Part shown: positions 1 to 8,351 of the stretch, one piece after another
How positions within the stretch are numbered: the stretch's first letter is position 1
Layout: each line of letters starts with the position of its first letter
NCBI GenBank assembly: GCA_020634215.1
Contig: JACKCD010000057.1
Coordinates: forward strand, 1-38,031
Length of the DNA stretch: 38,031 nt
DNA from: Ardenticatenaceae bacterium
GTDB lineage: Bacteria; Chloroflexota; Anaerolineae; Promineifilales; Promineifilaceae
Direction of reading: 5' to 3'
Notes under the pieces: model-generated
Database searches by the model: none
What the model was told of the DNA's origin: nothing
Seen by the model: only the letters and a program-made list of their open reading frames with translations
Translations under genes and position numbers: made by a program

Positions 1-1851
1 TTCTGTGCCCCTTTGTGCAATGCGTTATTAGAGATTGGAGATTGGAGATTAGATAGCGCACAATCTCCGATCTCCAATCTCCAATCTCCATCCTCTCAGG
101 ACACCCTCGAACAACTCGACCATGCCAACCTCTTTCTTATTCCTCTAGATGATGAGCGTACCTGGTATCGTTATCACCATCTTTTTGCCGATTTGTTGCG
201 GCAGCGATTGCAAAGTCAAGAGCCGGAGCAATTGCCACAGCTTCATTTACGCGCCAGCTGCTGGTTAGCGGCCAACAACTATCTAGCCGAAGCCTTTGAT
301 CACGCGCTGGCGGCTAATGCTATTGAAGAAGCGGTACGGTTGGTGCAAGAACATGCCTTGAAGCTGTTTGGGCGAGGTGAAATTACGCTGGTATCGCGTT
401 GGCTTAAAGACTTGCCGCCATCTCTCATCCAGAGTGACCCCGCGCTCTGTGTGCTGCAAGCGTGGCTTTACTATTTTGCCCAGCGACCCAAAGAGGCGGA
501 ACATTATCTCGATCTGGCACAGCAATTGCAGGCCGATGACCAATTAGAGCCTGAGATGTTGAATCGTTTAGCCATCTTGCGTGGCTGGGTGGCAAGGGAA
601 AGTGGCGATACTGAAACGGCCGTTAACTGGCATCAGCGAGCCTCTGGTTATTTGCCCAATGATCATCCAGGGCGAGGTCTCAATATGCTCTTTTTGGCGA
701 CGGCTTTGCTGCGCGATGGGCAGGTGGAGACCGCAATTGCCCATTATCGGGAGGGAATTGAGCGATGTTTGGTTAATGGTAGTCTGGCGGCGGCGATGGG
801 ATCGGCCTACGGGCTGGCGAATTTGTATTTGGTACAAGGGCGGCTGCAGGAAGCGCGGCATTTTCTGGAGAGCCAAGTGGCTTGGGCACAGGCGCGACAG
901 TTGGCTTTGTCGCCATCGCTTGGTTTGGTTTATGTGGGGTTGGGGCGTATTTATTACGAGTTGAATGAGTGGGAAACGGCCGTTTCCCACCTGCAAACCG
1001 CCATCAAAACCAACCGCTATCTGACCAAAACAACCACACCCGCCATGCTGTTTTTAGCCTGGATAGATTATTGGCAGGGTGATTACGAAGCAGTCGAAGC
1101 AGCTTTGTCTACAGTCGAGACAGATCTGCAACGGTGGGATGTGTCGCAGGACAAGACTACTATTGAAGCGGAGTTGGTGCGGTTGTGGTTGGCAATGGGG
1201 AGGGAAACGGCCGTTTCCCAGTGGCAAGCCCAACACCCATCACCCCATTCAGAAATGCACCAAATTACGGCCGTTCGTATTCTGCTGGCACAAGGGCGCG
1301 AACAAGTTGATGAAGCCTATTTGGTGCAAGCCAATAGCTTGCTGACGGAGCTAATCGGCAAGGTAGATGAGCGAGAAAAAGGCAAACAGATGGTTTTGTA
1401 CATCTTACAAGCCCTGACTTTGGTAGTGTTAGGAAGAGTGGAAACGGCCGTTTCCACTCTCAAAAAAGCCATGTATTTAGCCGAACCAGAAGGGTATCAG
1501 CGCATCTTTCTCGACGAGGGACAGCCGATGGCTAAACTGCTTTACGCTCTGATTGACCAAGAAGGCCACAACGCCTACGCCTCTCAACTCTTAGCCAACT
1601 TCTCTGACAAAGTTCCCATCAAGCCTGCCTCCGCACCTGACCCCAACACCGCCCTGATTGAACCATTGAGCCAGCGGGAGATTGAAGTTTTACAGCTAAT
1701 AGCCGAGGGATTGGCAAACAAAGAAATTGCCCAAAAGCTTTATCTGTCGGTCGGCACGGTCAAAGTCCATACGCGCAATATTTACGGCAAGTTGGGGGTA
1801 AGTAGTCGCACTCAGGCAGTGGCCAAGGCGCAAGGGTTGGGGATTTTGTAG
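1..1851 (+). CDS. MalT-like LuxR-family ATP-dependent transcriptional regulator (5' truncated)
   Basis: The reading frame is open from base 1, so the start lies upstream of the window; the first codons (FCAPLCNALLE) align with an internal stretch of the regulator at 2315-4579 (SAPLCNAILE). What remains is the end of the ATPase part, the conserved WYRYHHLFADLLR segment, a long helical TPR-like region, and a C-terminal LuxR helix-turn-helix (LSQREIEVLQLIAEGLANKE, then GTVKVHTRNIYGKL). MalT-type proteins are large STAND ATPases that bind an inducer through the TPR region and then activate transcription; the inducer here is unknown. Relative to its paralogue it carries about 20 extra residues after LCNALLE, encoded by a dispersed hairpin repeat. 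Four AACGGCCGTT palindromes in the TPR region each encode ETAV. The stop is TAG at 1849. The family is clear; the target genes are not. Confidence 0.88.
   Translation, partial: FCAPLCNALLEIGDWRLDSAQSPISNLQSPSSQDTLEQLDHANLFLIPLDDERTWYRYHHLFADLLRQRLQSQEPEQLPQLHLRASCWLAANNYLAEAFDHALAANAIEEAVRLVQEHALKLFGRGEITLVSRWLKDLPPSLIQSDPALCVLQAWLYYFAQRPKEAEHYLDLAQQLQADDQLEPEMLNRLAILRGWVARESGDTETAVNWHQRASGYLPNDHPGRGLNMLFLATALLRDGQVETAIAHYREGIERCLVNGSLAAAMGSAYGLANLYLVQGRLQEARHFLESQVAWAQARQLALSPSLGLVYVGLGRIYYELNEWETAVSHLQTAIKTNRYLTKTTTPAMLFLAWIDYWQGDYEAVEAALSTVETDLQRWDVSQDKTTIEAELVRLWLAMGRETAVSQWQAQHPSPHSEMHQITAVRILLAQGREQVDEAYLVQANSLLTELIGKVDEREKGKQMVLYILQALTLVVLGRVETAVSTLKKAMYLAEPEGYQRIFLDEGQPMAKLLYALIDQEGHNAYASQLLANFSDKVPIKPASAPDPNTALIEPLSQREIEVLQLIAEGLANKEIAQKLYLSVGTVKVHTRNIYGKLGVSSRTQAVAKAQGLGIL
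31..90. repeat. GGAGATT heptad inverted repeat inside a coding sequence
   Basis: The left arm (31-50) is nearly three copies of GAGATTG. The right arm (62-90) is the complementary (CCAATCT) series, with a short loop between. The same unit forms hairpins between genes at 19319, 30716 and 32545. Here it lies in frame within the MalT-like gene and encodes IGDWRLD...SPISNLQSPSS. Confidence 0.85.
1435..1460. repeat. 26-bp perfect palindrome centred on AACGGCCGTT
   Basis: AGAGTG, then GAAACGGCCGTTTC, then CACTCT reads identically on both strands. It is the longest perfect extension of the dispersed decamer that I found, and it lies inside the MalT-like coding sequence. Confidence 0.9.
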
Positions 1852-1953
1852 ACGGCCGTTCCTTCCCAATACCACCTCCTTACCACCTTTGGTAGATGAA
1901 AAATCACCTCCCATTTTGCACAATAACCTCATCAAATTGAACTGAGGTGAAAG

Positions 1954-2265
1954 ATGCAAACCATTACGAGTGCTGAATTAAAAGAGAAACTAGATCGCGG
2001 CGACGATTTCAAGCTGGTTATGACGATGAATGAGCAGGCTTTTCATAAGGCACATATTCCTGGCTCACTCTGGGCGACAATTCAGAATGTCACCGAAGTC
2101 GTTCATCCTAATGAAGAAATTGTTGTTTACTGCTCCAATTTATATTGCCCCGCCAGTATCGCTGCCTATCAGCTATTGGTTCGGGCTGGTTATGCCCATG
2201 TGCGCCGCTTTGCTGGTGGTTTGGCTGAATGGGAAGCGGCTGGTTATTCGTTGGTGAGGGGGTGA
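1954..2265 (+). CDS. Single-domain rhodanese-like protein
   Basis: A 103-residue protein made of one rhodanese fold. Visible landmarks are the substrate-entry motif KAHIPGSLWA (about residue 32), the active-site loop VVYCSNLYCPAS with the candidate catalytic Cys at about residue 60, and the C-terminal RRFAGGLAEWEAAGYSLV typical of the family. Rhodaneses carry sulfur as a Cys persulfide, and single-domain forms usually hand it to other proteins in the cytoplasm. The ATG at 1954 is preceded by GAGGTG at good ribosome-binding distance. It lies between two MalT-type regulators on the same strand, with a decamer palindrome directly downstream. The loop has a second Cys, so a sulfur-relay or redox role is possible. 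The substrate is not evident. Confidence 0.88.
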   Translation: MQTITSAELKEKLDRGDDFKLVMTMNEQAFHKAHIPGSLWATIQNVTEVVHPNEEIVVYCSNLYCPASIAAYQLLVRAGYAHVRRFAGGLAEWEAAGYSLVRG

Positions 2266-2302
2266 GGGTGAACGGCCGTTTTCCCACTCCCACACTTTCC
2301 CC

Positions 2303-2308
2303 TATAAT
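2303..2308 (+). promoter_or_regulatory. -10 box TATAAT predicting a leaderless mRNA
   Basis: A perfect TATAAT stands six bases (agccgc) before the ATG at 2315, so the expected +1 is the A of the start codon. There is no Shine-Dalgarno sequence and no clear -35 box. A decamer palindrome (2271-2280) lies just upstream of where a -35 would be. Confidence 0.65.
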
Positions 2309-2314
2309 AGCCGC

Positions 2315-4579
2315 ATGGCTGAGATACTCCTGCAAACCAAACTGTTTGCACCGCCAAAACGGCCGTTTCTCATTTCCCGCCCTCACCTTATCACCAAGCT
2401 GAATGAAGGGTTGATGGGCAAATTAACGCTGGCTTCAGCACCGGCTGGTTTTGGCAAAACCACGCTGATTTCTACCTGGCTCAATCAGTTAGCGGCAACA
2501 CACAAAACAGCCTGGCTGTCTCTGGATGAGAGCGACAATGATCCGGTTCGCTTTTTTGCCTATTTGATCGCAGCACTGCAAACGGTAGAAACGGCCGTTG
2601 GGCAAAGTTTAGCGAATACATCACAACTGCCACCAGCGGAGGTGGCGATGCAGTTGTTGTTGCCGGAGATAACGGCCGTTTCCCACCCCTTCATCCTCGT
2701 CCTAGACGACTACCACCTCATCAATACCCCCGACATCCACAAAGCCATCGAAACCCTGTTAACCTACAGCCCACCCCAAATGCACCTCGTCATCATCAGC
2801 CGCGCCGATCCACCTTTCTCCCTATCCAAATTGCGAGTGCGCCGCCAACTAACCGAAATTCGCGCCCGCGATTTGCGCTTCACCCCAGACGAAGCCACCG
2901 AATTCCTCAACCAAATCATGGGCTTGTCCCTCTCGCCGCAAGAAGTTAGCTTATTGGAAAAACGCACCGAGGGCTGGATTGGCGGCTTGCAGTTGGCCGC
3001 TCATTCGCTGCAAATGGAAGCAGACAAAACGGCTTTCTTGACGGCTTTTGCGGGTGATGATCGTTACATTGCTGATTATCTGTTGGAAGAAGTGCTGGCT
3101 TCTCAGCCGGAAGCCATCCAATCCTTTCTCCTACAAAGCTCCATTTTGCCGCGACTCAGCGCACCTTTGTGTAATGCGATTTTGGAACGGCAAGACAGCC
3201 AAACCATTTTGGAGTTTTTAGAGCAGTCCAATCTGTTCATCGTGCCGCTGGATAATCGCCGCCAATGGTATCGGTATCATCATCTCTTTGCCGATTTGCT
3301 GCGGGATCGGCTGGAAGCTGCCTCTGGTTCAGTTCGTCAACTGCATCAACGAGCCAGCCAATGGCACATTGACAATCAGCAGGTGCAAGAGGCTGTGGAA
3401 CATGCCCTGTTGGCCGCCAATTATGAGCGAGCCATTGCGCTTATTTTGGATGGTGCCATTGAGATTTTTATGGGCAGCCGCCTGTTGACCCTTTTGCCAT
3501 GGTGGCAAAAATTGCCTGAAACTTTGCGAACGCAAAATCTAACGCTCTTGATGATGATGGCTTGGGCGTGGCTGGCAACGGGACATTTGCATGAATCGGA
3601 GCAGGGTTTGCAGATGATTGAACAGGCTTTAGGCTCATCTACATCAGCCTTGTTGACAGATATTGACAAGTTGGAGCCAGGGGTGCGAAATGGGCTGATT
3701 GAGGTTGTGGCGATTCGGATGTCACGGCAAACGGGCGTTTCCTTCAACGCTTCCGAAAGATTGACACTTTGCCAGCGCATTCTCCCCTTCCTCGTACCCG
3801 AAGAAACAATTTACCTCTTTACACCGCTGTTCGTCCTGCGTCCAGTTGCCCTGTTTAACATGGGACTGTCCTATCAGCTAATGGGGCAATTGGAAACGGC
3901 CGTTCAAGCATTTACAGAGGCGATGGAACAAGCCAGAACCTTTGGCAATGTGCATATTGTGGCCTCTTCGTTGGGGCATCTAGCGGAGATACAGATTGAA
4001 CAAGGGCAACTTCATCAAGCGGCCGATACTTGCCAGCGTGGGTTGGAAACATTAGACGCTTTAGCTGGTAAGTCGTCGCCCATGTCAGGTTTATTGCATG
4101 TGCAGTTGGGGGAGCTATTTTATGAGTGGGGTGATTGGGAAACGGCCGTTCACCATTACCAAGAAGGCATAGCCCTGGCTCAACCCTGGCAGAACAAAGA
4201 AACATTGTTGCCCGGTTATGCTGGTTTGGCTCGTGCTTATCACGCCTTAGCGCAACCGCAGCAAGCCCAGGAAGCCCAAAAAGCCTATGCCCAACTAGCT
4301 GGGGCGGAATTGGCAAGCGCCGAACCAACATCGCCGCAGGCTCAGGCTGTTTTGCCACCCGCTGAAGTCTACACGCTTGTCGAGCCGCTCAGCGAACGTG
4401 AATTAGAAGTTTTGTCTCTCATCGCCGAAGGGCTGACCAACCAGGAAATCGCCCTGCGGCTGCACCTCTCATTAGGCACAGTCAAAGTCCATGCCCACAA
4501 TATTTATGGGAAGTTGGATGTAAACGGCCGTACCCAAGCCGTCGCCAAAGCCCGCTCTCTCCATCTCATCGAATCGTAA
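2315..4579 (+). CDS. MalT-like LuxR-family ATP-dependent transcriptional regulator
   Basis: A full-length 754-residue STAND-type regulator. The Walker A motif is SAPAGFGKTT (residues 41-50) and the Walker B is FILVLDDYHL (about 127-136). The winged-helix/arm region contains WYRYHHLFADLLR (about 320-332), followed by TPR-like helices, and the LuxR helix-turn-helix is at about 685-745 (LSERELEVLSLIAEGLTNQE ... GTVKVHAHNIYGKL). By family knowledge, ATP and an inducer drive oligomerisation, and the C-terminal domain then activates a promoter. It is a paralogue of the truncated gene at 1-1851, probably from a local duplication. The start is set by the TATAAT six bases upstream, which implies a leaderless transcript. 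Several AACGGCCGTT copies are embedded: one encodes KRPF near the N terminus and others encode ETAV in TPRs. The regulated genes are unknown; the downstream small-protein cluster is a candidate only by position. Confidence 0.93.
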   Translation: MAEILLQTKLFAPPKRPFLISRPHLITKLNEGLMGKLTLASAPAGFGKTTLISTWLNQLAATHKTAWLSLDESDNDPVRFFAYLIAALQTVETAVGQSLANTSQLPPAEVAMQLLLPEITAVSHPFILVLDDYHLINTPDIHKAIETLLTYSPPQMHLVIISRADPPFSLSKLRVRRQLTEIRARDLRFTPDEATEFLNQIMGLSLSPQEVSLLEKRTEGWIGGLQLAAHSLQMEADKTAFLTAFAGDDRYIADYLLEEVLASQPEAIQSFLLQSSILPRLSAPLCNAILERQDSQTILEFLEQSNLFIVPLDNRRQWYRYHHLFADLLRDRLEAASGSVRQLHQRASQWHIDNQQVQEAVEHALLAANYERAIALILDGAIEIFMGSRLLTLLPWWQKLPETLRTQNLTLLMMMAWAWLATGHLHESEQGLQMIEQALGSSTSALLTDIDKLEPGVRNGLIEVVAIRMSRQTGVSFNASERLTLCQRILPFLVPEETIYLFTPLFVLRPVALFNMGLSYQLMGQLETAVQAFTEAMEQARTFGNVHIVASSLGHLAEIQIEQGQLHQAADTCQRGLETLDALAGKSSPMSGLLHVQLGELFYEWGDWETAVHHYQEGIALAQPWQNKETLLPGYAGLARAYHALAQPQQAQEAQKAYAQLAGAELASAEPTSPQAQAVLPPAEVYTLVEPLSERELEVLSLIAEGLTNQEIALRLHLSLGTVKVHAHNIYGKLDVNGRTQAVAKARSLHLIES

Positions 4580-4620
4580 ATAGCTACTGGCGGCTAGGTT
4601 CTGTTGACATTTCAGAATTT

Positions 4621-4700
4621 GAACCGCAAAGTACGCAGACGGCGCAGAGAAAGAAAAGAAAACAAGCTAAATCTCTGCGATCTTTGCGCCCTCTGCGGTG
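4621..4700. repeat. CGCAGAG-type imperfect tandem/inverted repeat
   Basis: The left arm (4621-4650) has three nine-base units of the form CGCAAAGTA / CGCAGACGG / CGCAGAGAA. The right arm (4671-4700) is their complement, CTCTGCGAT / CTTTGCGCC / CTCTGCGGT. It can fold into a roughly 30-bp imperfect stem with a 20-nt A-rich loop. It fills the gap after the MalT-like gene and could act as a terminator. I see no gene between 4580 and 4825. Confidence 0.8.
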
Positions 4701-4813
4701 AAATCAGCTTCTTTTTGCCAAATGCCAACAGAACCCAGTGGCTAACCACCAACCCCTTGCCTTTATATCCCCGCTATATCTTTCGATAGATGTGGCTATA
4801 TCTCCCCGCCTGC

Positions 4814-4819
4814 TATCCT
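4814..4819 (+). promoter_or_regulatory. -10 box TATCCT predicting a leaderless mRNA
   Basis: TATCCT is followed by six bases (acaaac) and the ATG at 4826, the same geometry as at 2303. This is one reason to prefer 4826 over the in-frame ATG at 4790. Confidence 0.45.
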
Positions 4820-4825
4820 ACAAAC

Positions 4826-5107
4826 ATGAACGAAATGGCACGAGACAAAGGGCATCAATCCATCACGATTGATCAACCAGGCATCTACCGCATCAAAATT
4901 CAGGGACGGTTGAGCCAGCGACTCCAAGACCGATTTGATGAGATGGCCATCGCCGAAGAGACCAACCTGGCTGGTGTTCCCCTCACGACACTTACCGGGC
5001 AAATTGCCGATCAAGCTGCCCTGCATGGCCTCGTCGCCCGCATTAGAGACCTGGGTTTACCCCTCATTTTGGTCGAGTTGGTAAGCCCAGTTGACCCAGG
5101 AGGTTAA
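4826..5107 (+). CDS. Small conserved hypothetical protein (93 aa)
   Basis: I recognise this as a small protein type common in Chloroflexota and some actinobacteria. It reads GIYRIKIQGRLSQRLQDRFD, then TTLTGQIADQAALHGLVARI and RDLGLPLILVELV. The conserved core (LTG.IADQAALHGL and the LGLPL end) has no assigned function that I know of. It is soluble with no signal peptide. An ATG at 4790 is in frame, but the start at 4826 fits the upstream TATCCT box and begins just before the conserved part. The stop codon is embedded in the ribosome-binding site (AGGAGGT) of the following small membrane protein, so the two are translationally linked. Homologues often sit beside regulators or small membrane proteins, and here it heads a three-gene unit. 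Confidence 0.75.
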   Translation: MNEMARDKGHQSITIDQPGIYRIKIQGRLSQRLQDRFDEMAIAEETNLAGVPLTTLTGQIADQAALHGLVARIRDLGLPLILVELVSPVDPGG

Positions 5108-5112
5108 GCAAA

Positions 5113-5280
5113 ATGGAAAATGTGCAATCTACCATCAACTTGGTTTTAAAAGCAGTGGCCGTTGGGATGTCCGTGGCCGTTGTCGTCCTCGGCACATTAG
5201 GTCATGTCGAGATCAGTACACAGGTAAGTTTATTGGGGATTGGCCTGTTTGCTCTGGCACTGGTCGCCCTACGCCAATAG
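5113..5280 (+). CDS. Small two-helix membrane protein (55 aa)
   Basis: A short frame beginning MENVQSTINLVLKAVAVGMS and ending LGIGLFALALVALRQ. It has two hydrophobic stretches: residues about 10-30 (LVLKAVAVGMSVAVVVLGTL) and 40-52 (LLGIGLFALALVAL), joined by a short polar turn (HVEISTQ). The ATG has a strong AGGAGGT eight bases upstream, overlapping the end of the preceding gene, and the stop TAG is ten bases before the next ATG. Both neighbours are tightly spaced, so this is very likely a real gene in a three-gene operon. The function is unknown; the form suggests a small membrane subunit working with the adjacent proteins. Confidence 0.7.
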   Translation: MENVQSTINLVLKAVAVGMSVAVVVLGTLGHVEISTQVSLLGIGLFALALVALRQ

Positions 5281-5290
5281 GAGGTTTACG

Positions 5291-6226
5291 ATGAAAGCAA
5301 TGCGATTGGCATTGAAAGTGATGGCTTTAATCATCTTATATTTTGTCCTTTTTATAGTTAGTTCAGGGCTGGTAGCGGCCGGGGCAGAACCACCACCTGC
5401 GGATCAGATGAGTCTCATCTTTGCAGTGACGCTTCTCATCGCCTTTGTTAATGTGGTCATTGCCACACTCATCATTCGGTCGTCAGATTGGCACGGCTGG
5501 AAGTTGGCGGGGGCGGTGGCTTTGGCATTGTATGGCGCAGCTACTTTTTTGTCAGCCATTGAAGCGGTTTATTATGCGCCCGCACTTGGCAGTTCTTATC
5601 AAGATGTTGCGGCTATTTTGCCCACGATTTTGCTGCCAAACCTGATCACGTTTGCTATTTTCATGCCTATTGCGGTGCGGGTGCTGGGTAAATGGCGGGC
5701 AGATGATGGGGCAGTGATAGGAAAACGGCCGTTTTTCTCCACACAACAATGGCTCATCAAACTCACCACAGCCAGCATCATCTACTACTTGCTCTACTTC
5801 ACCTTCGGCTTTTTCGTCGCCTGGAGTAATCCAGAGTTACAGGCCATGTACAGCGCGGGCGCAGACAATACTCTGTTGATGGTCTGGGGCGTTATCCCCT
5901 TACAGCTCTTTCGAGGTCTGCTGTGGGTGCTGTTCACCTTGCCCATCATTCGCCTGACACGTTTACAACCCTGGCAGACGGCGTTGCTGGTCGGCGTACT
6001 CTGCTCACTGCCCATGAGTGTACCGCTGTTTATGCCCAATGAGTTGATGCCTGATGCCAGTGCGCGGCTGTCCCACTTTTATGAGATCACTGCCTCCAAT
6101 TTCCTCTGGGGCATGGTTTTGGTCTGGTTTTTCCATCGCAGCCATCGCTCCCTACGGGATTTATTTGGGCTGGAACAGACCGATGCCACCTATGAACCAC
6201 ATACTGTCAAAGCGACGGTAAAGTAA
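5291..6226 (+). CDS. Polytopic membrane protein of unknown function (311 aa)
   Basis: The protein starts MKAMRLALKVMALIILYFVL and has six to eight hydrophobic helices, with no obvious catalytic or transport signature. The start at 5291 is supported by AGGAGG (tAGGAGGtttacgATG); an upstream in-frame codon at 5240 would overlap the small membrane gene and has no ribosome site. It is the last gene of the 4826-6226 unit and ends 75 bases before the convergent response regulator. One AACGGCCGTT at 5724 encodes KRPF in a loop between helices, where it would be tolerated. It could be a sensor or an envelope-stress membrane protein, but nothing in the sequence decides this. Confidence 0.75.
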   Translation: MKAMRLALKVMALIILYFVLFIVSSGLVAAGAEPPPADQMSLIFAVTLLIAFVNVVIATLIIRSSDWHGWKLAGAVALALYGAATFLSAIEAVYYAPALGSSYQDVAAILPTILLPNLITFAIFMPIAVRVLGKWRADDGAVIGKRPFFSTQQWLIKLTTASIIYYLLYFTFGFFVAWSNPELQAMYSAGADNTLLMVWGVIPLQLFRGLLWVLFTLPIIRLTRLQPWQTALLVGVLCSLPMSVPLFMPNELMPDASARLSHFYEITASNFLWGMVLVWFFHRSHRSLRDLFGLEQTDATYEPHTVKATVK

Positions 6227-6300
6227 GAATAAGTATTGTAGTCGCACCTTAACAATGAAATTTTCGTTGGTCAGCAAAAGGCTCAGGATAGCTTACCAGT

Positions 6301-6963
6301 TTATGATGACAACCAACCATTTTGAGCAGCGATAGCGATGGCAGCGGCGCGGGAATCTACGCCGAGTTTGTTGTAGACGCTGGTAAGGTGGGCTTTGACG
6401 GTGCGTTCAGTGATGCCCAGCTGCAGGGCAATGCCTCTATTGGTCTCGCCATTGGCGACGGCACGTAGGGTTTGTAGTTCCCGTTCTGTGAGTGGGTTGG
6501 GAGTGGCGATAGACGGCCGTTCCCCACCCCCCTCTCCCGCCATATGCGCCATCAACCGACTCATCACATCAGCATTCAGCAGCGATTCCCCCTTAGCCGC
6601 CGCCTGGATTGTGTCCAGCAAAGTTTGGCGAGGCGTATCTTTAAGCAAAAAGCCTTTCGCACCCGCTTGCAGACCCCGCAGCATCAAATCATCCTCATTG
6701 TAGGTGGTCAAAATAACAATAGCCACCTGAGGGTAATCACGCTGTAAATGCTCAATCGCGGTCAGCCCGTCCATGCCTGGCATCCGCAAATCCATCAGAA
6801 CCACATCAGGCAGATGGGTCGCCACAAGCTGGATGGCTTCGATGCCATTGGCTGCTTCGCCAATCACTTCAATGTCATCGGCCGTTTCTAAAATAAGGGT
6901 CAGACCTTCACGCACAATCGAATGGTCATCGGTAATTAAAACGCGAATGGGTTCGCTCATCAT
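6301..6963 (-). CDS. NarL/FixJ-family response regulator
   Basis: A 220-residue two-domain regulator. The receiver domain has the acidic pair in LITDDHS (residues 9-11), the phosphoacceptor Asp58 in VVLMDLRMPGMDGL, and the conserved Lys in GFLLKDTPR. The C-terminal LuxR-type helix-turn-helix reads LTERELQTLRAVANGETNRG then ITERTVKAHLTSVYNKLGVD. Phosphorylation by the partner kinase should trigger dimerisation and DNA binding. Its ATG overlaps the kinase stop codon by four bases (ATGA), so the two are translationally coupled, kinase first. A second ATG follows immediately at 6960. Target genes are not shown; the divergent envelope operon at 8352 is the nearest candidate. Confidence 0.95.
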   Translation of the reverse strand: MMSEPIRVLITDDHSIVREGLTLILETADDIEVIGEAANGIEAIQLVATHLPDVVLMDLRMPGMDGLTAIEHLQRDYPQVAIVILTTYNEDDLMLRGLQAGAKGFLLKDTPRQTLLDTIQAAAKGESLLNADVMSRLMAHMAGEGGGERPSIATPNPLTERELQTLRAVANGETNRGIALQLGITERTVKAHLTSVYNKLGVDSRAAAIAIAAQNGWLSS

Positions 6964-8192
6964 CTCTCCAATGGCAAGGTAATCGTTAAATTTGTGCCTT
7001 CGCCGATGTTACTTGTTATCTGAAAAGTGCCGTTAACCAGGCGCACTCTTTCGCGCATCCCCAGCAGGCCATAATGACCTGCACGAACGGCCGTTTCCCC
7101 CTCACGCAAAGCCAATTTATCCACCGCAAAACCCACACCGTCATCCCGCACCTGAATCGTCAACTGCCCATCCGCCATCACCACCGCCAACCACACCTGC
7201 TCGGCTTGCGCGTGGCGCGTAATATTAGTCAGGCTTTCGCTGATAATGCGCTCCGCATGGTCGGCGATGACGGGGGGAATATTGGTTCCGCTTGTGACAT
7301 CAAGGGTGAGATGGCAGGGAATACCCGTTGCTCTGGTAAAGCGGTCGGCGTGGTATTGAACGGCCTCAGAAAGTGTGCGATTGTCAAGCCGCAGGTCATC
7401 AATGGCGGCACGGGCATCAGCCAAGGTGGTACGGGCACGTCTCATGCTTTGCTCGATAATGGTTTGGGCGCGGGGAAAACGGCCGTTTTCCAAATGATTA
7501 TTGGCCGCTTCCAACTGCAACACCAGTCCGGCCACCCCTTGCGCTAGGGTGTCGTGCAGTTCCCGCGCCATGCGCTGCCGCTCGGCGGCCAAGGTTAAAC
7601 TTTCCACCTGCGCCGCATAATCAGCCAATTGCCGATTGGTCGCCGCCAGCTCGGCCAAAAGCCGCTGGCTTTCTGCGCGGGCTTCGGACTGCCGCCGATA
7701 CATCCCAATAAAAATGATGAGCAGCGTCATTGTGGAAACAGTAGGCGATAACCACTCCATCAGGAGGGAGAGTCCACCGAGCATGAAGAAGCTAACGGCC
7801 GTTAACCCAATATACCCAACTACCCCCAATACAGGCAGCCGCGTTAAGCCAAACAGCCCCAGCGTTTCCGTCACCAGGGTGGCAAACAGGGCCAAGACCA
7901 GTTCCGGCCGTTGGGACACGATCACTAGTGCCAGTGCCAACACGCCCTGACCCAATAAATAAGGAATGCGCCACTGCCTGTGAATTGCCACGTAGCTGCT
8001 CAGCCAGTGCAGTGCCAAATGCATCACTAACAGCATGGCAAAAATTGGCAGCCGAACGAACGGCATGGGTTTGGGTAGTCTAAACAGGGTCAAGGTTGTT
8101 GTGACAAGCAGGATAAAGGTAATGATGAGGTAAAACGGCCGTGCCTCGGCAAACTCATCGCTTTGGAAAATGGAGCGTATGGATTTCAGCAT
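6960..8192 (-). CDS. NarL-type (HisKA_3) sensor histidine kinase
   Basis: A 410-residue membrane kinase. The N-terminal half has about five or six hydrophobic helices (residues 20-170) and no separate extracellular domain, so it may sense a membrane or envelope state. A short coiled segment leads to the HisKA_3 dimerisation helix RMARELHDTLAQG with the phosphoacceptor His213. It is followed by an HATPase domain: ESLTNITRHAQAEQV (N box), RDDGVGF (G1) and GHYGLLGMRERVRLVNG (G2). It partners the overlapping response regulator. The ATG at 8192 lies six bases after TACAAT, so the operon is probably leaderless. Decamer palindromes occur at 7086, 7478 and 7794; the first two encode ETAV and NGRF in less conserved positions. 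Family and partner are certain; the signal is unknown. Confidence 0.93.
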   Translation of the reverse strand: MLKSIRSIFQSDEFAEARPFYLIITFILLVTTTLTLFRLPKPMPFVRLPIFAMLLVMHLALHWLSSYVAIHRQWRIPYLLGQGVLALALVIVSQRPELVLALFATLVTETLGLFGLTRLPVLGVVGYIGLTAVSFFMLGGLSLLMEWLSPTVSTMTLLIIFIGMYRRQSEARAESQRLLAELAATNRQLADYAAQVESLTLAAERQRMARELHDTLAQGVAGLVLQLEAANNHLENGRFPRAQTIIEQSMRRARTTLADARAAIDDLRLDNRTLSEAVQYHADRFTRATGIPCHLTLDVTSGTNIPPVIADHAERIISESLTNITRHAQAEQVWLAVVMADGQLTIQVRDDGVGFAVDKLALREGETAVRAGHYGLLGMRERVRLVNGTFQITSNIGEGTNLTITLPLER

Positions 8193-8198
8193 GTGGCT

Positions 8199-8204
8199 AT
8201 TGTA
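8199..8204 (-). promoter_or_regulatory. -10 box TACAAT predicting a leaderless kinase-regulator mRNA
   Basis: Read on the minus strand, TACAAT is followed by AGCCAC and the ATG at 8192. This nearly repeats TATAAT-AGCCGC-ATG at 2303-2317. No Shine-Dalgarno sequence precedes the start, and no convincing -35 box is visible. Confidence 0.6.
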
Positions 8205-8351
8205 CCCGATTCAGCCTGTTTGGAATTGTCCATCTGTCCATTGTCCAATGGTACAGTCGCTTAGGACAGGGTGGACGATGTAACGGCCGTTATCATCCCC
8301 TAAACTAAAGGCAACCAACTCAAGAAATGAAATGGCAAGAAGGAGTGAATC

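Noticed and set aside
4604..4789. A 61-codon frame after the MalT-like gene
   Set aside because: It is translated from the CGCAGAG inverted repeat, is a biased Arg/Cys sequence, and has no ribosome site.
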